From contig JAUNUE010000001.1 of NCBI GenBank assembly GCA_030538335.1, positions 1 to 29,538 on the forward strand: DNA of 29,538 nt. The letters are read 5' to 3'. A model generated the notes under the pieces. The model had not been told where the DNA came from. It did not search any database and saw nothing but the letters and a program-made list of their open reading frames with translations. The stretch comes from Allobrachymonas sp. Lineage in GTDB: Bacteria; Pseudomonadota; Gammaproteobacteria; Burkholderiales; Burkholderiaceae_C. Positions 14,188-23,600 of this stretch are shown here, one piece after another; positions within the stretch are counted from its first letter, which is position 1; each line of letters begins with the position of its first letter. The position numbers were made by a program, and so were the translations under genes.

Positions 14188-14958
14188 ATGACAGACATCA
14201 TCCTGGAGACAAAAAAGCTCACCAAGGAGTTCAGCGGTTTCGTCGCCGTGAACGAGGTGGATTTGCGTGTGCGTCGCGGCAGCATCCATGTGCTGATCGG
14301 CCCCAACGGCGCAGGCAAGACAACGTGCTTCAACCTGTTGACGAAATTTCTCAAGCCCACTTCGGGCACCATCCATTTCAACGGGCAGGACATCACGGGC
14401 GAAGACGCGGCCACGATTGCGCGCCGCGGCATTGTGCGTTCGTTCCAGATTTCGGCGGTGTATCCGCACATGAGCCTGCTGCACAACGTGCGCCTGGGGC
14501 TGCAGCGCAAGCTCGGGGTGTCGATGCAGTTCTGGCGCAGCGACAAGATGCTCGACCAGTTGAACGGCCGTTGCATGGAGCTGCTGGAACAGGTGGGTCT
14601 GCAAGACCTGGCGCACGAAACCACAGCAAACCTGCCCTACGGCCACAAGCGCGCGCTTGAAATTGCGACCACGCTGGCGATGGAGCCGGAGCTGATGCTG
14701 CTCGACGAACCCACGCAGGGCATGGGCCACGAGGACGTGGGCAAGGTCACGCAACTGATCAAGCGTGTGTCAGAGGGCCGCACCATCTTGATGGTGGAAC
14801 ACAATATGAAAGTGGTATCGACCATTGCCGACACCATTACCGTGTTGCAGCACGGCTCGGTGCTGGCCGAAGGCAGCTACGCCGAGGTGTCGCGCAACCC
14901 GCAGGTGATGGAGGCCTATATGGGCACCACGGCGGGCGAACTGCAGGGGGCGCATTGA
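14188..14958 (+). CDS. livG: ABC transporter ATP-binding protein, LivG type
   Basis: A 256-residue ATPase with Walker A GPNGAGKTT (38-46), the LivG-like FLKPTSGTIHFNGQDITG, Q-loop FQIS, signature LPYGHKRALEIA (the variant seen in this branch in place of LSGGQ), Walker B LMLLDEP and H-loop VEHN. It drives import by the branched-chain amino acid-type (HAAT) transporter encoded here, on the cytoplasmic face. All catalytic motifs are intact. It overlaps livF by one base (TGATG). It is the first gene of the liv block, and the leader holds a long inverted repeat. The transported substrate cannot be read from sequence. Confidence 0.95.
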   Translation: MTDIILETKKLTKEFSGFVAVNEVDLRVRRGSIHVLIGPNGAGKTTCFNLLTKFLKPTSGTIHFNGQDITGEDAATIARRGIVRSFQISAVYPHMSLLHNVRLGLQRKLGVSMQFWRSDKMLDQLNGRCMELLEQVGLQDLAHETTANLPYGHKRALEIATTLAMEPELMLLDEPTQGMGHEDVGKVTQLIKRVSEGRTILMVEHNMKVVSTIADTITVLQHGSVLAEGSYAEVSRNPQVMEAYMGTTAGELQGAH

Positions 14959-15716
14959 TGCAAGCCGTTGCCGAACCAACCACCACGCCCACCGCCGCCA
15001 CGGCAGTGCCCGCGCTGGAAATCAGCAACCTGCACGCCTGGTACGGCGAGTCGCACATCCTGCACGGCGTGAACCTGACCGTGCAGCCCGGCGAAGTGGT
15101 GAGCCTGCTGGGCCGCAACGGCGCCGGGCGCACCACGACCCTGCGCGCCATCATGGGGCTGACCGGCAAGCGCACCGGCTCGATCAAGATCAACGGGGTG
15201 GAAACCATTCACCTGCCCACCTACCGCATCGCGCATCTGGGCGTGGGTTATTGCCCGGAGGAGCGCGGCATTTTTGCTTCGCTGACCTGCGAAGAAAACC
15301 TGTTCCTGCCGCCGCGCACCAAAAGCAGCCACGCCCTGCCGCACATGCACGCAAGCGAGCTGTATGCGATGTTTCCCAATCTTGAGAGCCGCAAGAACAG
15401 CCCCGGCACCAAGCTGTCGGGCGGTGAGCAGCAGATGCTGGCCGTGGCGCGCATCCTGCACACAGGCGCGGGTCTGTTGCTGCTGGATGAAATCTCCGAA
15501 GGCCTGGCGCCGGTGATCGTGCAGGCGCTGGCACGCATGATCACCACGCTCAAGAGCAAGGGCTATACGGTCGTGATGGTTGAGCAGAATTTCCACTTCG
15601 CCGCGCCGCTGGCCGACCGCATGTATGTGATGGAGCACGGCGGCATTGTGGAGGCTTTTGACGCCAGCGAATTGCAGCAGAAGATGCCGGTTTTGCAGGA
15701 ATTGCTCGGCGTGTGA
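14958..15716 (+). CDS. livF: ABC transporter ATP-binding protein, LivF type, with Walker A Lys-to-Arg
   Basis: A 252-residue ATPase. About 20 Thr/Ala/Pro residues precede the usual start (LEISNLHAWYGESHILHGV). Walker A reads GRNGAGRTT (52-60), with Arg58 where the nucleotide-binding Lys should be; signature LSGGEQQMLAVARIL, Walker B LLLLDEISEGLAP and H-loop VEQNFHF are normal. The start ATG overlaps the livG stop. It should pair with LivG as the second ATPase of a HAAT importer. With the Lys replaced, this half may bind or hydrolyse ATP poorly, leaving LivG as the main motor; Arg at this place is an occasional variant in the family. Confidence 0.94.
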   Translation: MQAVAEPTTTPTAATAVPALEISNLHAWYGESHILHGVNLTVQPGEVVSLLGRNGAGRTTTLRAIMGLTGKRTGSIKINGVETIHLPTYRIAHLGVGYCPEERGIFASLTCEENLFLPPRTKSSHALPHMHASELYAMFPNLESRKNSPGTKLSGGEQQMLAVARILHTGAGLLLLDEISEGLAPVIVQALARMITTLKSKGYTVVMVEQNFHFAAPLADRMYVMEHGGIVEAFDASELQQKMPVLQELLGV

Positions 15717-15759
15717 GGCCGGGCAAGAGGGTTTGACTTTCAACCACAAGGAGGAGATC

Positions 15760-17049
15760 ATGAAATACAAAAATACAACCATGGCCACCAGCATGCTGGC
15801 AATGGCCGTATTGCTGGCGGCTTGCGGCGACCAGAAGGCCGGGCAATCGGCATCCAGCACAGCGCCTGCCGCATCAGCAACTGCTTCGGGCGCGCCCGAA
15901 GGTGGTGCTGCACCCAACACCGATGCCATTCGCATTGGCTTTGTCACCGACATGTCTGGCGTCTATTCCGATATTGACGGCAATGCCGGTGCGGCGGCCA
16001 TCCAGATGGCGATTGACGACTTTGGCGGCACCGTCCTGGGCAAAAAGGTCGAACTGGTCAGCGCCGACCACCAGAACAAGGCCGACATTGCCGCGTCGAA
16101 GGCGCGCGAATGGGTGGATCAGCAAAACCTGCAAGTCATGATCAGCGGCACCAACTCGGGCGTGGCTTTTGCCACGACCAAGCTCATGGCCGAGCGCAAG
16201 AAGCCGGTGTTTGTGATTGGTGCCGGTTCTTCGCGCCTGACCAACGAAGACTGCACGCCCTACACCGTGCACTACGCCTACGATACCGCCGCGCTGGCGC
16301 GCGTGGCCGGCCAGGCCCTGATGGAGCGTGGCGACAAGGACTGGTTCTTCCTCACGGCAGACTATGCCTTTGGCGCATCGCTGGAAAAAGACGCCACCGA
16401 CATCGTCACCCAGGGCGGTGGCAAGGTGCTCGGCTCGGTCAAGCACCCGCTGGGCGCATCGGACTTTTCCTCGTTCCTGTTGCAGGCGCAGCAGTCCAAA
16501 GCCAAGGTGCTGGCCATGGCCAACGCGGGCGGCGACTTCATCAACAGCGTGAAGGCGGCCAATGAGTTTGGCGTGACCAAAGACATGAAGCTGGCCGGCT
16601 TGCTGGTGTTTATCAACGACGTGCACGCCCTGGGTCTGAAAGATGCCAAGGGCCTGCTGGCCACCACAAGCTGGTACTGGGACCACGACGACGACACGCG
16701 CAAGTTTGCCAAGCGGTTTGAAGAGAAGTTCCAGCGCAAGCCAAGCATGTTGCAAGCGGCTGACTACTCGGCCGCGCTCACCTGGCTCAACGCGGTCAAG
16801 GCCGTGGGCAGCACCGATGGCGACAAGGTCATGGAGCACATGAAAAAAACGCCGATCAACGACATGTTCGTGAAAGACGGCAAGATCCGCGAAGATGGCC
16901 GCCTGATGCAGACCATGTATCTGATGCAGGTGAAGTCGCCCGAAGAATCCAAAGGCCCCTGGGATTACTACCAGGAGCTGAAGGCGGTGCCGGGCGACCA
17001 GGCTTACCTGCCGCTGTCTGAAACCAAGTGCAGTTTCGTCAAGAAGTAA
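15760..17049 (+). CDS. Branched-chain-type ABC substrate-binding lipoprotein 1
   Basis: A 429-residue binding protein. It has a lipoprotein signal (VLLAAC, Cys22), then a low-complexity Ala/Ser/Gly linker to about residue 55, then a type I periplasmic binding fold of the LivJ/LivK kind: IRIGFVTDMSGVYSDIDG, GAAAIQMAIDDFGGTVLGKK, VISGTNSGVAF-type ligand loop and a C-terminal Cys in SETKCSFVKK. The start at 15760 has an excellent AAGGAGGAG at 15748-15756. It sits between livF and livH. It feeds the LivHM permease; ligand unknown. Its closest relative in the window is the equal-length protein at 19228-20517. Confidence 0.93.
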   Translation: MKYKNTTMATSMLAMAVLLAACGDQKAGQSASSTAPAASATASGAPEGGAAPNTDAIRIGFVTDMSGVYSDIDGNAGAAAIQMAIDDFGGTVLGKKVELVSADHQNKADIAASKAREWVDQQNLQVMISGTNSGVAFATTKLMAERKKPVFVIGAGSSRLTNEDCTPYTVHYAYDTAALARVAGQALMERGDKDWFFLTADYAFGASLEKDATDIVTQGGGKVLGSVKHPLGASDFSSFLLQAQQSKAKVLAMANAGGDFINSVKAANEFGVTKDMKLAGLLVFINDVHALGLKDAKGLLATTSWYWDHDDDTRKFAKRFEEKFQRKPSMLQAADYSAALTWLNAVKAVGSTDGDKVMEHMKKTPINDMFVKDGKIREDGRLMQTMYLMQVKSPEESKGPWDYYQELKAVPGDQAYLPLSETKCSFVKK

Positions 17050-17114
17050 ACCCTCCGTAGCACAACCGCCTGTACCTGCACCGCGTGTGCGGGGCAGGCG
17101 GCACACAATATCGT

Positions 17115-17999
17115 ATGCAAATTTTCGGCATCCCCCTCTCCGGCATCCTGAGCCAGTTGCTGTTGGGCCTGGTCAACGGCTCGTTTTACGCCATGCTGAG
17201 CTTGGGGCTGGCGGTCATCTTCGGCCTGCTCAACGTCATCAACTTCGCACACGGTGCCATGTTCATGCTGGGGGCGATGCTGGCCTGGATGGGCCTGAAT
17301 TACCTGGGCCTCAACTATTGGGTCATGCTGCTGCTGGCGCCCGTGGTGGTGGGTGCGTTCGGCATCGTGGTCGAGAAGCTGTTTCTGCGGCACCTGTACA
17401 AGCTCGACCATCTGTATGGCCTGCTGCTTACGTTTGGCCTGACCTTGCTGATCGAAGGCGCCATGCGCGCCCTGTATGGCGTCTCGGGTCAGCCCTATTC
17501 CACGCCCGATGTGCTGCGCGGCGCGACCAACCTGGGCTTTATGGTGCTGCCCAACTACCGCGCCTGGGTGGTGGTGGCCTCGCTGGCCGTGTGTTTTGCG
17601 ACCTGGTACATGATCGAAAAAACCCGGCTCGGCGCCTTGCTGCGTGCCGCCACCGAAAACGCCAAACTGGTGGAGGCCTTTGGCGTGAACGTGCCGTTGC
17701 TGGTCACGCTGACCTACGGCTTTGGTGTGGCGCTGGCCGCCATTGCGGGTGTGCTGGCGGCACCCGTCATTCTGGTCACGCCGCTCATGGGCTCCAACCT
17801 CATCATCGTGGTGTTTGCCGTGGTGGTGATCGGCGGCATGGGCTCGATCATGGGTTCCATCATCACCGGCCTGCTGCTGGGCGTGATCGAGGGGCTGACC
17901 AAGGTGTTCTACCCGCAGGCTTCGAGCATTGTGGTGTTCGTCATCATGGTGCTGGTGCTGATGTTTCGCCCGAGCGGCCTGTTTGGCAAGGAAAAATAA
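17115..17999 (+). CDS. livH: ABC transporter permease, LivH type
   Basis: A 294-residue, mostly hydrophobic inner-membrane permease with typical LivH landmarks: LVNGSFYAMLSLGLAVIFGLLNVINFAHG near the N-terminus, LLTFGLTLLIEG, the cytoplasmic loop RLGALLRAATENAKLVEAFGVN that contacts the ATPases, and VVVIGGMGSIMGSIITGLLLG near the end. It forms the channel with LivM. The ATG at 17115 matches family starts; the frame is open slightly upstream. The gap to livM is only 2 bp. Confidence 0.95.
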   Translation: MQIFGIPLSGILSQLLLGLVNGSFYAMLSLGLAVIFGLLNVINFAHGAMFMLGAMLAWMGLNYLGLNYWVMLLLAPVVVGAFGIVVEKLFLRHLYKLDHLYGLLLTFGLTLLIEGAMRALYGVSGQPYSTPDVLRGATNLGFMVLPNYRAWVVVASLAVCFATWYMIEKTRLGALLRAATENAKLVEAFGVNVPLLVTLTYGFGVALAAIAGVLAAPVILVTPLMGSNLIIVVFAVVVIGGMGSIMGSIITGLLLGVIEGLTKVFYPQASSIVVFVIMVLVLMFRPSGLFGKEK

Positions 18000-18001
18000 G
18001 C

Positions 18002-18991
18002 ATGCGGGCGAACAACAAGACAATGCAATGGCTGCTCACGGGGGGCTTGCTCGTGGTGGCGCTGGTGCTGCCCCATGTGGTGTACCCGCTGTTCCTGATG
18101 AAGATGCTGTGCTTCATGCTGTTTGCGGCGGCTTTCAACCTGCTGCTGGGCTACACCGGCCTGCTTTCGTTCGGGCATGCGGCTTTTCTCGGCGGGGCAG
18201 GGTACATCACGGGCTTGGTCATGACACGCATGCAGATGGATCCCTTGCTCGGCATCCTCACTGGCACGGCGTTTGCCGCTGCGCTGGGCCTGGTCATGGG
18301 CATGGTGGCCATCCGTCGCCAGGGCATTTACTTCTCGATGATCACGCTGGCGTTGGCGCAGATGTTCTATTTCTACTGCCTGCAGGCCAAATTCACGGGC
18401 GGTGAAGACGGCTTGCAGGGTATTCCGCGCGGCACGCTGCTGGGCGCGCTGCCCTTGCAGAACGACATGACCATGTACTACTTCGTGCTGGCGCTGGTGG
18501 TCGCGGCCTTTGCGCTGATCTACCGCACCATCCATTCGCCCTACGGGCAAGTCATGAAAGCCATCAAGGACAACGAGCCGCGCACCATTTCGCTGGGCTA
18601 CCAGACGCAGCACTTCAAGCTGATCGCTTTCGTCCTGTCGGCCACATTGGCCGGGCTGGCGGGTGCAACCAAGAGCGTGGTGCTGGGTTTTGCCACCCTC
18701 ACCGATGTGTACTGGGCCACTTCGGGGCTGGTCATCCTCATGACGCTGATCGGCGGCATGAGCACCTTCTGGGGGCCGATGCTCGGTGCGGCCATCGTGG
18801 TCATGCTCGAAAACCGGCTTGGCAATATCGGTCGTGCACTGGCTTCGGCCACGGGCGTGCCGTGGTTCCACAAGCTCGGCGAAGAAGTGAACCTGGTGAT
18901 TGGCTTCATCTTCGTGCTGTGCGTGATGCTGTTCCGCAAGGGCATCGTCGGCGAGTGGCTGGCGTGGCGTGACAAGCGCCGGGCGAGTTGA
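18002..18991 (+). CDS. livM: ABC transporter permease, LivM type
   Basis: A 329-residue inner-membrane permease. Landmarks are FNLLLGYTGLLSFGHAAFLGGAGY, the RRQGIYFSMITLALAQMFYF segment, the ATPase-contact loop YGQVMKAIKDNEPRTISLGYQTQHFKLIAFVLSATLAGLAGA and LIGGMSTFWGPMLGAA. It starts 2 bp after the livH stop, so the two are surely co-translated. The C-terminus ends in basic residues (WRDKRRAS) in the cytoplasm. The longer frame that is open through livH is a shadow. Confidence 0.95.
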   Translation: MRANNKTMQWLLTGGLLVVALVLPHVVYPLFLMKMLCFMLFAAAFNLLLGYTGLLSFGHAAFLGGAGYITGLVMTRMQMDPLLGILTGTAFAAALGLVMGMVAIRRQGIYFSMITLALAQMFYFYCLQAKFTGGEDGLQGIPRGTLLGALPLQNDMTMYYFVLALVVAAFALIYRTIHSPYGQVMKAIKDNEPRTISLGYQTQHFKLIAFVLSATLAGLAGATKSVVLGFATLTDVYWATSGLVILMTLIGGMSTFWGPMLGAAIVVMLENRLGNIGRALASATGVPWFHKLGEEVNLVIGFIFVLCVMLFRKGIVGEWLAWRDKRRAS

Positions 18992-19101
18992 GCGCTGCCG
19001 CAAAAATGCTGTGAAGCTACCCGCCTGATTTTTTGGGCAGCTTTCTGCAATGCCCCACAGCAGGGGAAACCCGTATTTTGCGGCTCCTGCCCGTGAAAAC
19101 C

Positions 19102-19187
19102 GGCACGTTCGTGCCAAAAACGGTGGCTTTTCCTCTATAAACCGGTTCACCCAACCGTGGGCAGCCGTTTCCCGGCAAACGGCTGCC
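19102..19187 (+). promoter_or_regulatory. Hairpin-rich leader of the second binding-protein gene
   Basis: Two inverted repeats precede the gene: GGCAC/GTGCC (19102-19115, loop GTTC) and the perfect 11-bp pair GGCAGCCGTTT (19160-19170) and AAACGGCTGCC (19177-19187). The second ends 40 bp before the start codon. They may attenuate read-through from livM or stabilise a separate message. Confidence 0.45.
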
Positions 19188-19227
19188 TGTGCATTTCCTC
19201 TTTTTACCGGATGACAAAAGGATTTCC

Positions 19228-20517
19228 ATGAAATTGCTCCAACAAATGGCCGCCATGGGCATGCTGGCCAGCACCGTGTGGCTTGGCGCTTGCGGGGACA
19301 AGGCTGCGCCTGCCGCCTCCAGCGCAGCCTCTGCCGCATCCACTGCGGCATCGGTGGTGGCTTCGGCCCCGGCCTCTGCACCGGGTGGCGATACGCTGCG
19401 CGTGGGTTTCATCACCGACATGTCGGGCGTGTATGCCGACATCGACGGTCCCGGCGGCGCGGCTGCCATCGAAATGGCAATTGAAGACGTAGGCGGCACC
19501 TTGCTCGGCAAGAAAATCGAACTGCTCAAGGCCGACCACCAGCACAAAACCGACATTGCCGCCACCACCGCGCGCGAATGGGTCGACCAGCAAGGCGTGC
19601 AGGCTATTTTTGGCGGTACCAACTCGGCCGTGGCACTGGCGACCTCCAAGCTCATGGCCGAGCGGCAAAAGCCTTACTTCTTGAACGGCGCGGGCGCCTC
19701 GCGCATCACCAACGAAGATTGCTCGCCCTTCACCGTGCAGTACGCCTACGACACCGTGGCGCTGGCGCGCGTGGCCGGCAAGGCGCTGATGGAGCGCGGC
19801 GACAAGGACTGGTACTTCCTCACCTCGGACTTTGCCTTTGGCCACTCGCTGGAAAAAGACGCCTCCGAAGTGGTGCTGGCCAACGGCGGCAAGGTCGTGG
19901 GCGCTGTGCGCGCACCGCTGGGCGCATCCGACTTCTCATCGTTCCTGCTGCAGGCGCAAGCTTCCAAGGCGCAGGTGCTGGCCTTTGCCAACGGTGGCGG
20001 CGACTTCATCAACAGCGTAAAGGCAGCCAACGAGTTTGGCGTGAACAAGACGATGAAAATGGCCGGCCTGATCGTGTTTGATCCCGATGTGCATGCCATT
20101 GGCCTGAAAGACGCGCAGGGCCTGATCGTGGCTGCGCCCTGGTATTGGGATTTGAATGATGAGTCCCGCAAGTTCGGCGAACGCTTCTACGCCAAGTTCC
20201 AGCGCATGCCCACCTACCTGCAGGCGGGCGACTACTCGGCCGCACTTACCTACTTCAAGGCCGTCAAGGCCGTGGGCAGCACCGATGGCGCGAAGATCAT
20301 GGAGTACCTGTACAAAACCCCCGTCAACGACATGTTCGCGCAAAACGCCATCATCCGTGGCGATGGCCGTCTGATGAACGACACTTATCTGTTCGAGGTG
20401 AAAAAGCCTGAAGAGTCCACCCGCCCGTGGGACTACTACAAGCAGATCAAGCGCGTGCCGGCAGAGGAGGCTTATACCAAGGTGGCCGACTCCAAGTGCC
20501 CGCTGCTGAAGAAGTAA
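19228..20517 (+). CDS. Branched-chain-type ABC substrate-binding lipoprotein 2
   Basis: Also 429 residues and collinear with the binding protein at 15760-17049: lipobox LGAC with Cys22, an Ala/Ser-rich linker, then LRVGFITDMSGVYADIDGPG, AIEMAIEDVGGTLLGKK, NEDCSPFTVQYAYDT and a C-terminal ADSKCPLLKK. The start at 19228 has AAAGGA at 19217-19222. It is separated from livM by 236 bp with strong hairpins, so it may be expressed at a different level from the rest. The two proteins are clear paralogues whose differences in the ligand-loop region (VIGAGSSRLTNEDC against LNGAGASRITNEDC) are small. Confidence 0.93.
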   Translation: MKLLQQMAAMGMLASTVWLGACGDKAAPAASSAASAASTAASVVASAPASAPGGDTLRVGFITDMSGVYADIDGPGGAAAIEMAIEDVGGTLLGKKIELLKADHQHKTDIAATTAREWVDQQGVQAIFGGTNSAVALATSKLMAERQKPYFLNGAGASRITNEDCSPFTVQYAYDTVALARVAGKALMERGDKDWYFLTSDFAFGHSLEKDASEVVLANGGKVVGAVRAPLGASDFSSFLLQAQASKAQVLAFANGGGDFINSVKAANEFGVNKTMKMAGLIVFDPDVHAIGLKDAQGLIVAAPWYWDLNDESRKFGERFYAKFQRMPTYLQAGDYSAALTYFKAVKAVGSTDGAKIMEYLYKTPVNDMFAQNAIIRGDGRLMNDTYLFEVKKPEESTRPWDYYKQIKRVPAEEAYTKVADSKCPLLKK

Positions 20518-20532
20518 CCGCGACACTGCCGT

Positions 20533-20603
20533 AAAAATACCGCTGTCAACGGCATCAGTCTTTCGCTTTGATGGACCTGCGCCGGGTTGCCGCGGTATTT
20601 TTT
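20533..20603 (+). terminator. Long-loop terminator after the liv block
   Basis: Perfect arms AAAAATACCGC (20533-20543) and GCGGTATTTTT (20592-20602), followed by one more T and with a 48-nt loop, lie just after the last liv gene and before the convergent addA-like gene. Confidence 0.6.
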
Positions 20604-20625
20604 GGGCAGAAGCTGATGGATTTTT

Positions 20626-23600
20626 CTATTCCACCAGCTTGCCTTCCCCCGTCACAAACGCGGCGCGCACCACATTACCGGGGTGCTGCGCCTGCACCAC
20701 CGCGCGGTACAGCCGCAGTTGGTCGGCCAGACCCGGCTGGCGCTCGGGGTGCAGGGACGATTTGTAATCCAGCACCCACCAGGTGGCGGGTTGGTTGCCG
20801 TGCGCCTTGCGCTGTACCAGCCGGTCGATGCGGTACACGGCGCCTTCCCATGCCAGATCGACTTCGTTGGCCTGCCACAACAGGGCGTCGTCTTGCCAGA
20901 TCCATGCGGCTTCGCCTTGCAGCATCGCCTCTACTTTTGCCAGCACCTGCGCGATGTGGTCAGGCGAGAGTTGGTATTGCGAAGCCAGTGCCTGTTGCAG
21001 GGCGGGCGTGTTGACGGCTTGGCCGGGGCGGTGCCATTCCAGTGCGCGGTGCATGGCTTCGCCCATGGCGGCGCGTTGTTGTTGCTGCGGGTCTTGCGCA
21101 GCCAGCAACGTCTGGGTGGCGTAGGCCGGACGTTGCAATTCGGGCGGCAACTCAGGCAGCACCAATAGCGTGGTGCTGTGGTTATTTTCAGGGTCTGCGG
21201 AAGGGGTCGCGATCGCTTCCTTGGCAGGCAGGGCCTGTACCCATTCAACAGGTGCCAGCGGGCAGCCAGCCTCATCCAGCGCGGCTTGATCGGGTTGCGC
21301 CGCTGCCTGCATCTGCTGCCACAGGCTGTTGGCTTGTGCACGGAAAGGTTCTGCCGCCGAAAACACCAGCCACTGCTTGGCGCGCGTCATCGCCACATAA
21401 AAACCGTTGTGTTCTTCGCGCTCACGCGCGGCATTTTCGTGCCGCAGCAAATGCGCCAGCGAAGGGGCGGCGTCTTTTTCGCTGACCAGAAACACCAGTT
21501 GCTGCGGATGCGGCTTTTCGCCCGGCCAATCGACCACCACTTCCATGCCTTTGGCCTTGTCGGCCTCACCGTCGGTGTCGATCAGCAACACCAGCGCGGC
21601 TTCCAGCCCTTTGGCGCCATGCACCGTCAGCAGCCGCACCGTGTCTGCGTCGAGATTGGCCGGGGCATTGTCGCCCTGGCCGCTGCGCATGGCGCGCACC
21701 CAGGCGTAGGCATTGGGGTAGCGGCCCCCGTCTTGCGCCAGGGCTTGTGCGGGCAGGGCGCGCAGGCGTTGCAGCACGGCGTGGCGCTGGCTTGCGGGCA
21801 CAGCGGCAGCGTAACGCGCGAGCACATCGCCGTCTTGGTAGATGGCGCTTAACGCATCGTGCGGCGGCCATTGCTGCAACCAGCGTTGCCAGCGCAGCAG
21901 CTTGTCGGCCCAGGCTGCCCAGTCGCCCTGGTCTTTGGGGGCGTGGTGCAGCAACCAGTGCAGCCATGAAAGGGTAGGGCGGGTTCCGTCTACAGCGTCT
22001 GCATGGGTTGGCGTGCGTAAGGCCACGGCCATTTCCACCAGTTGCGCATCGCTGGCGCCAAACAGGGGCGACTTGAGCGCCCGCGCCAGCGACAGGTCGT
22101 GCCGGGGCGAGACCAGCGCATCGACCAGCGCCACCACGTCTTGTACTTCGGGCGCATCGGCCAGCAGGCTTTTGTCGGCCAACTGGCTGCGGATGCCATG
22201 CGCTGCCAGCGCCTCGTGCATGAAAACAAGACGGTTGTTTTTACGCGCCAGCACCAGCACTTCACGGGCCGGAAAGCCTGCGTGCAGCAGCGGTGCGAGC
22301 CACGCCGCGGCCTGGCGGCATTCGCGTGCGGCCATGGCGTCTTCAGGCATGGATTTGGCCTGGGTCAGGTGGTCGCGCCGCTTCACCATGCCGTTGCCAG
22401 CGTCAGTGCTTTTGTCGGGGCGCATCACCTGCGGCAGCGCCAGCACGCCGCCGCTGGTTTTTGCGGCCGTGGTGTGCGGGCGAAAATCAGCAAACCGTCC
22501 TTCTGCTTGCGCTGCAGCCATGGTGGCATTGGCCGCATCGACCACAGACTGGGCGTTGCGCCGGGTCTGGTCGCAGGTGAGTACATCGCCCTGCAGGCCC
22601 TGGCAGACAAAATCGCGCGCGGCGCGAAACACGGCCGGCTCGGCGCGGCGGAAGCGGTAGATGCTCTGCTTGGGGTCGCCCACGATGAACACGCTGATGC
22701 CTTGCCCCGCGCCCGCATAGCTTTGCAGCCAGGCGTGCAGCGCCTGCCATTGCAGCGGGTTGGTGTCCTGGAACTCGTCGATGAAGACATGGCGCACCTG
22801 CGCATCGAGCCGCTCCTGCAGCCAGCCGCTCAGGGTTTCGTCCTGCAGCAACAGGCGGGCTGCAGTTTCGATGTCTTCCATGTCCACCCAGCCCTGCTGG
22901 CGCTTGACCTGCGCGTGGGTGCGGCACAGCAGGCGCGTGAGGCGCGTCATGCGTTGCTGGTGCAGCCAGGCGGCGTGCTGTTTTTCGGCGTTCAGTACTT
23001 TCAATACCGCTGCCTGGGCTTCTTGCACTGCCGGGTGGTTGAACAAGGCATCGTTGAATTTGCGCGGTTCCTGCTTTTGCGTGAGCAGCGCCAGCACGAC
23101 AGCTTCCCAGTCCTGCTGCTCCAGTGCCTGCTCCAGGCGCACGCCGCAAGCCGAATAGCTGGGCTGCTTGGCCTGCCCCAGCACGAGTGCTGCAGCCAGC
23201 AAGCATTTGCGCCCATTGGCTTCTTTCAGCAAGAAGTTTGCAGGCTTGTCCAATCCTTGCATCTCTGGAAATTGCACACTGAAATGCGGCACCGAGGCCT
23301 CGACCACGCCGTGCTGGTCGGCCAGCACAAACTCGCTGCGCCGATGGAGCGCCGCCAGCAAAGCCGCTTGCGTCTGGCTGCGGCCATGCGCATCGACCAA
23401 CGCCTGGTAATCGGCCAGCGCCTCGGCATCTTGCAGTACCGCAGCGTGGAATGGTCGCCAGCTTGCCTGCAGCGCGGCGCTGTCGTCTTCGAGCAATTCG
23501 TAGTCGGCGGGCAGGCCCAACTGTTCCAGCAACTGCAATGGCGCGGCACGCAGCAGCGCGGCAAACCAGCCGTGGAAGGTGCGGATTTGCACCGGGCGCC

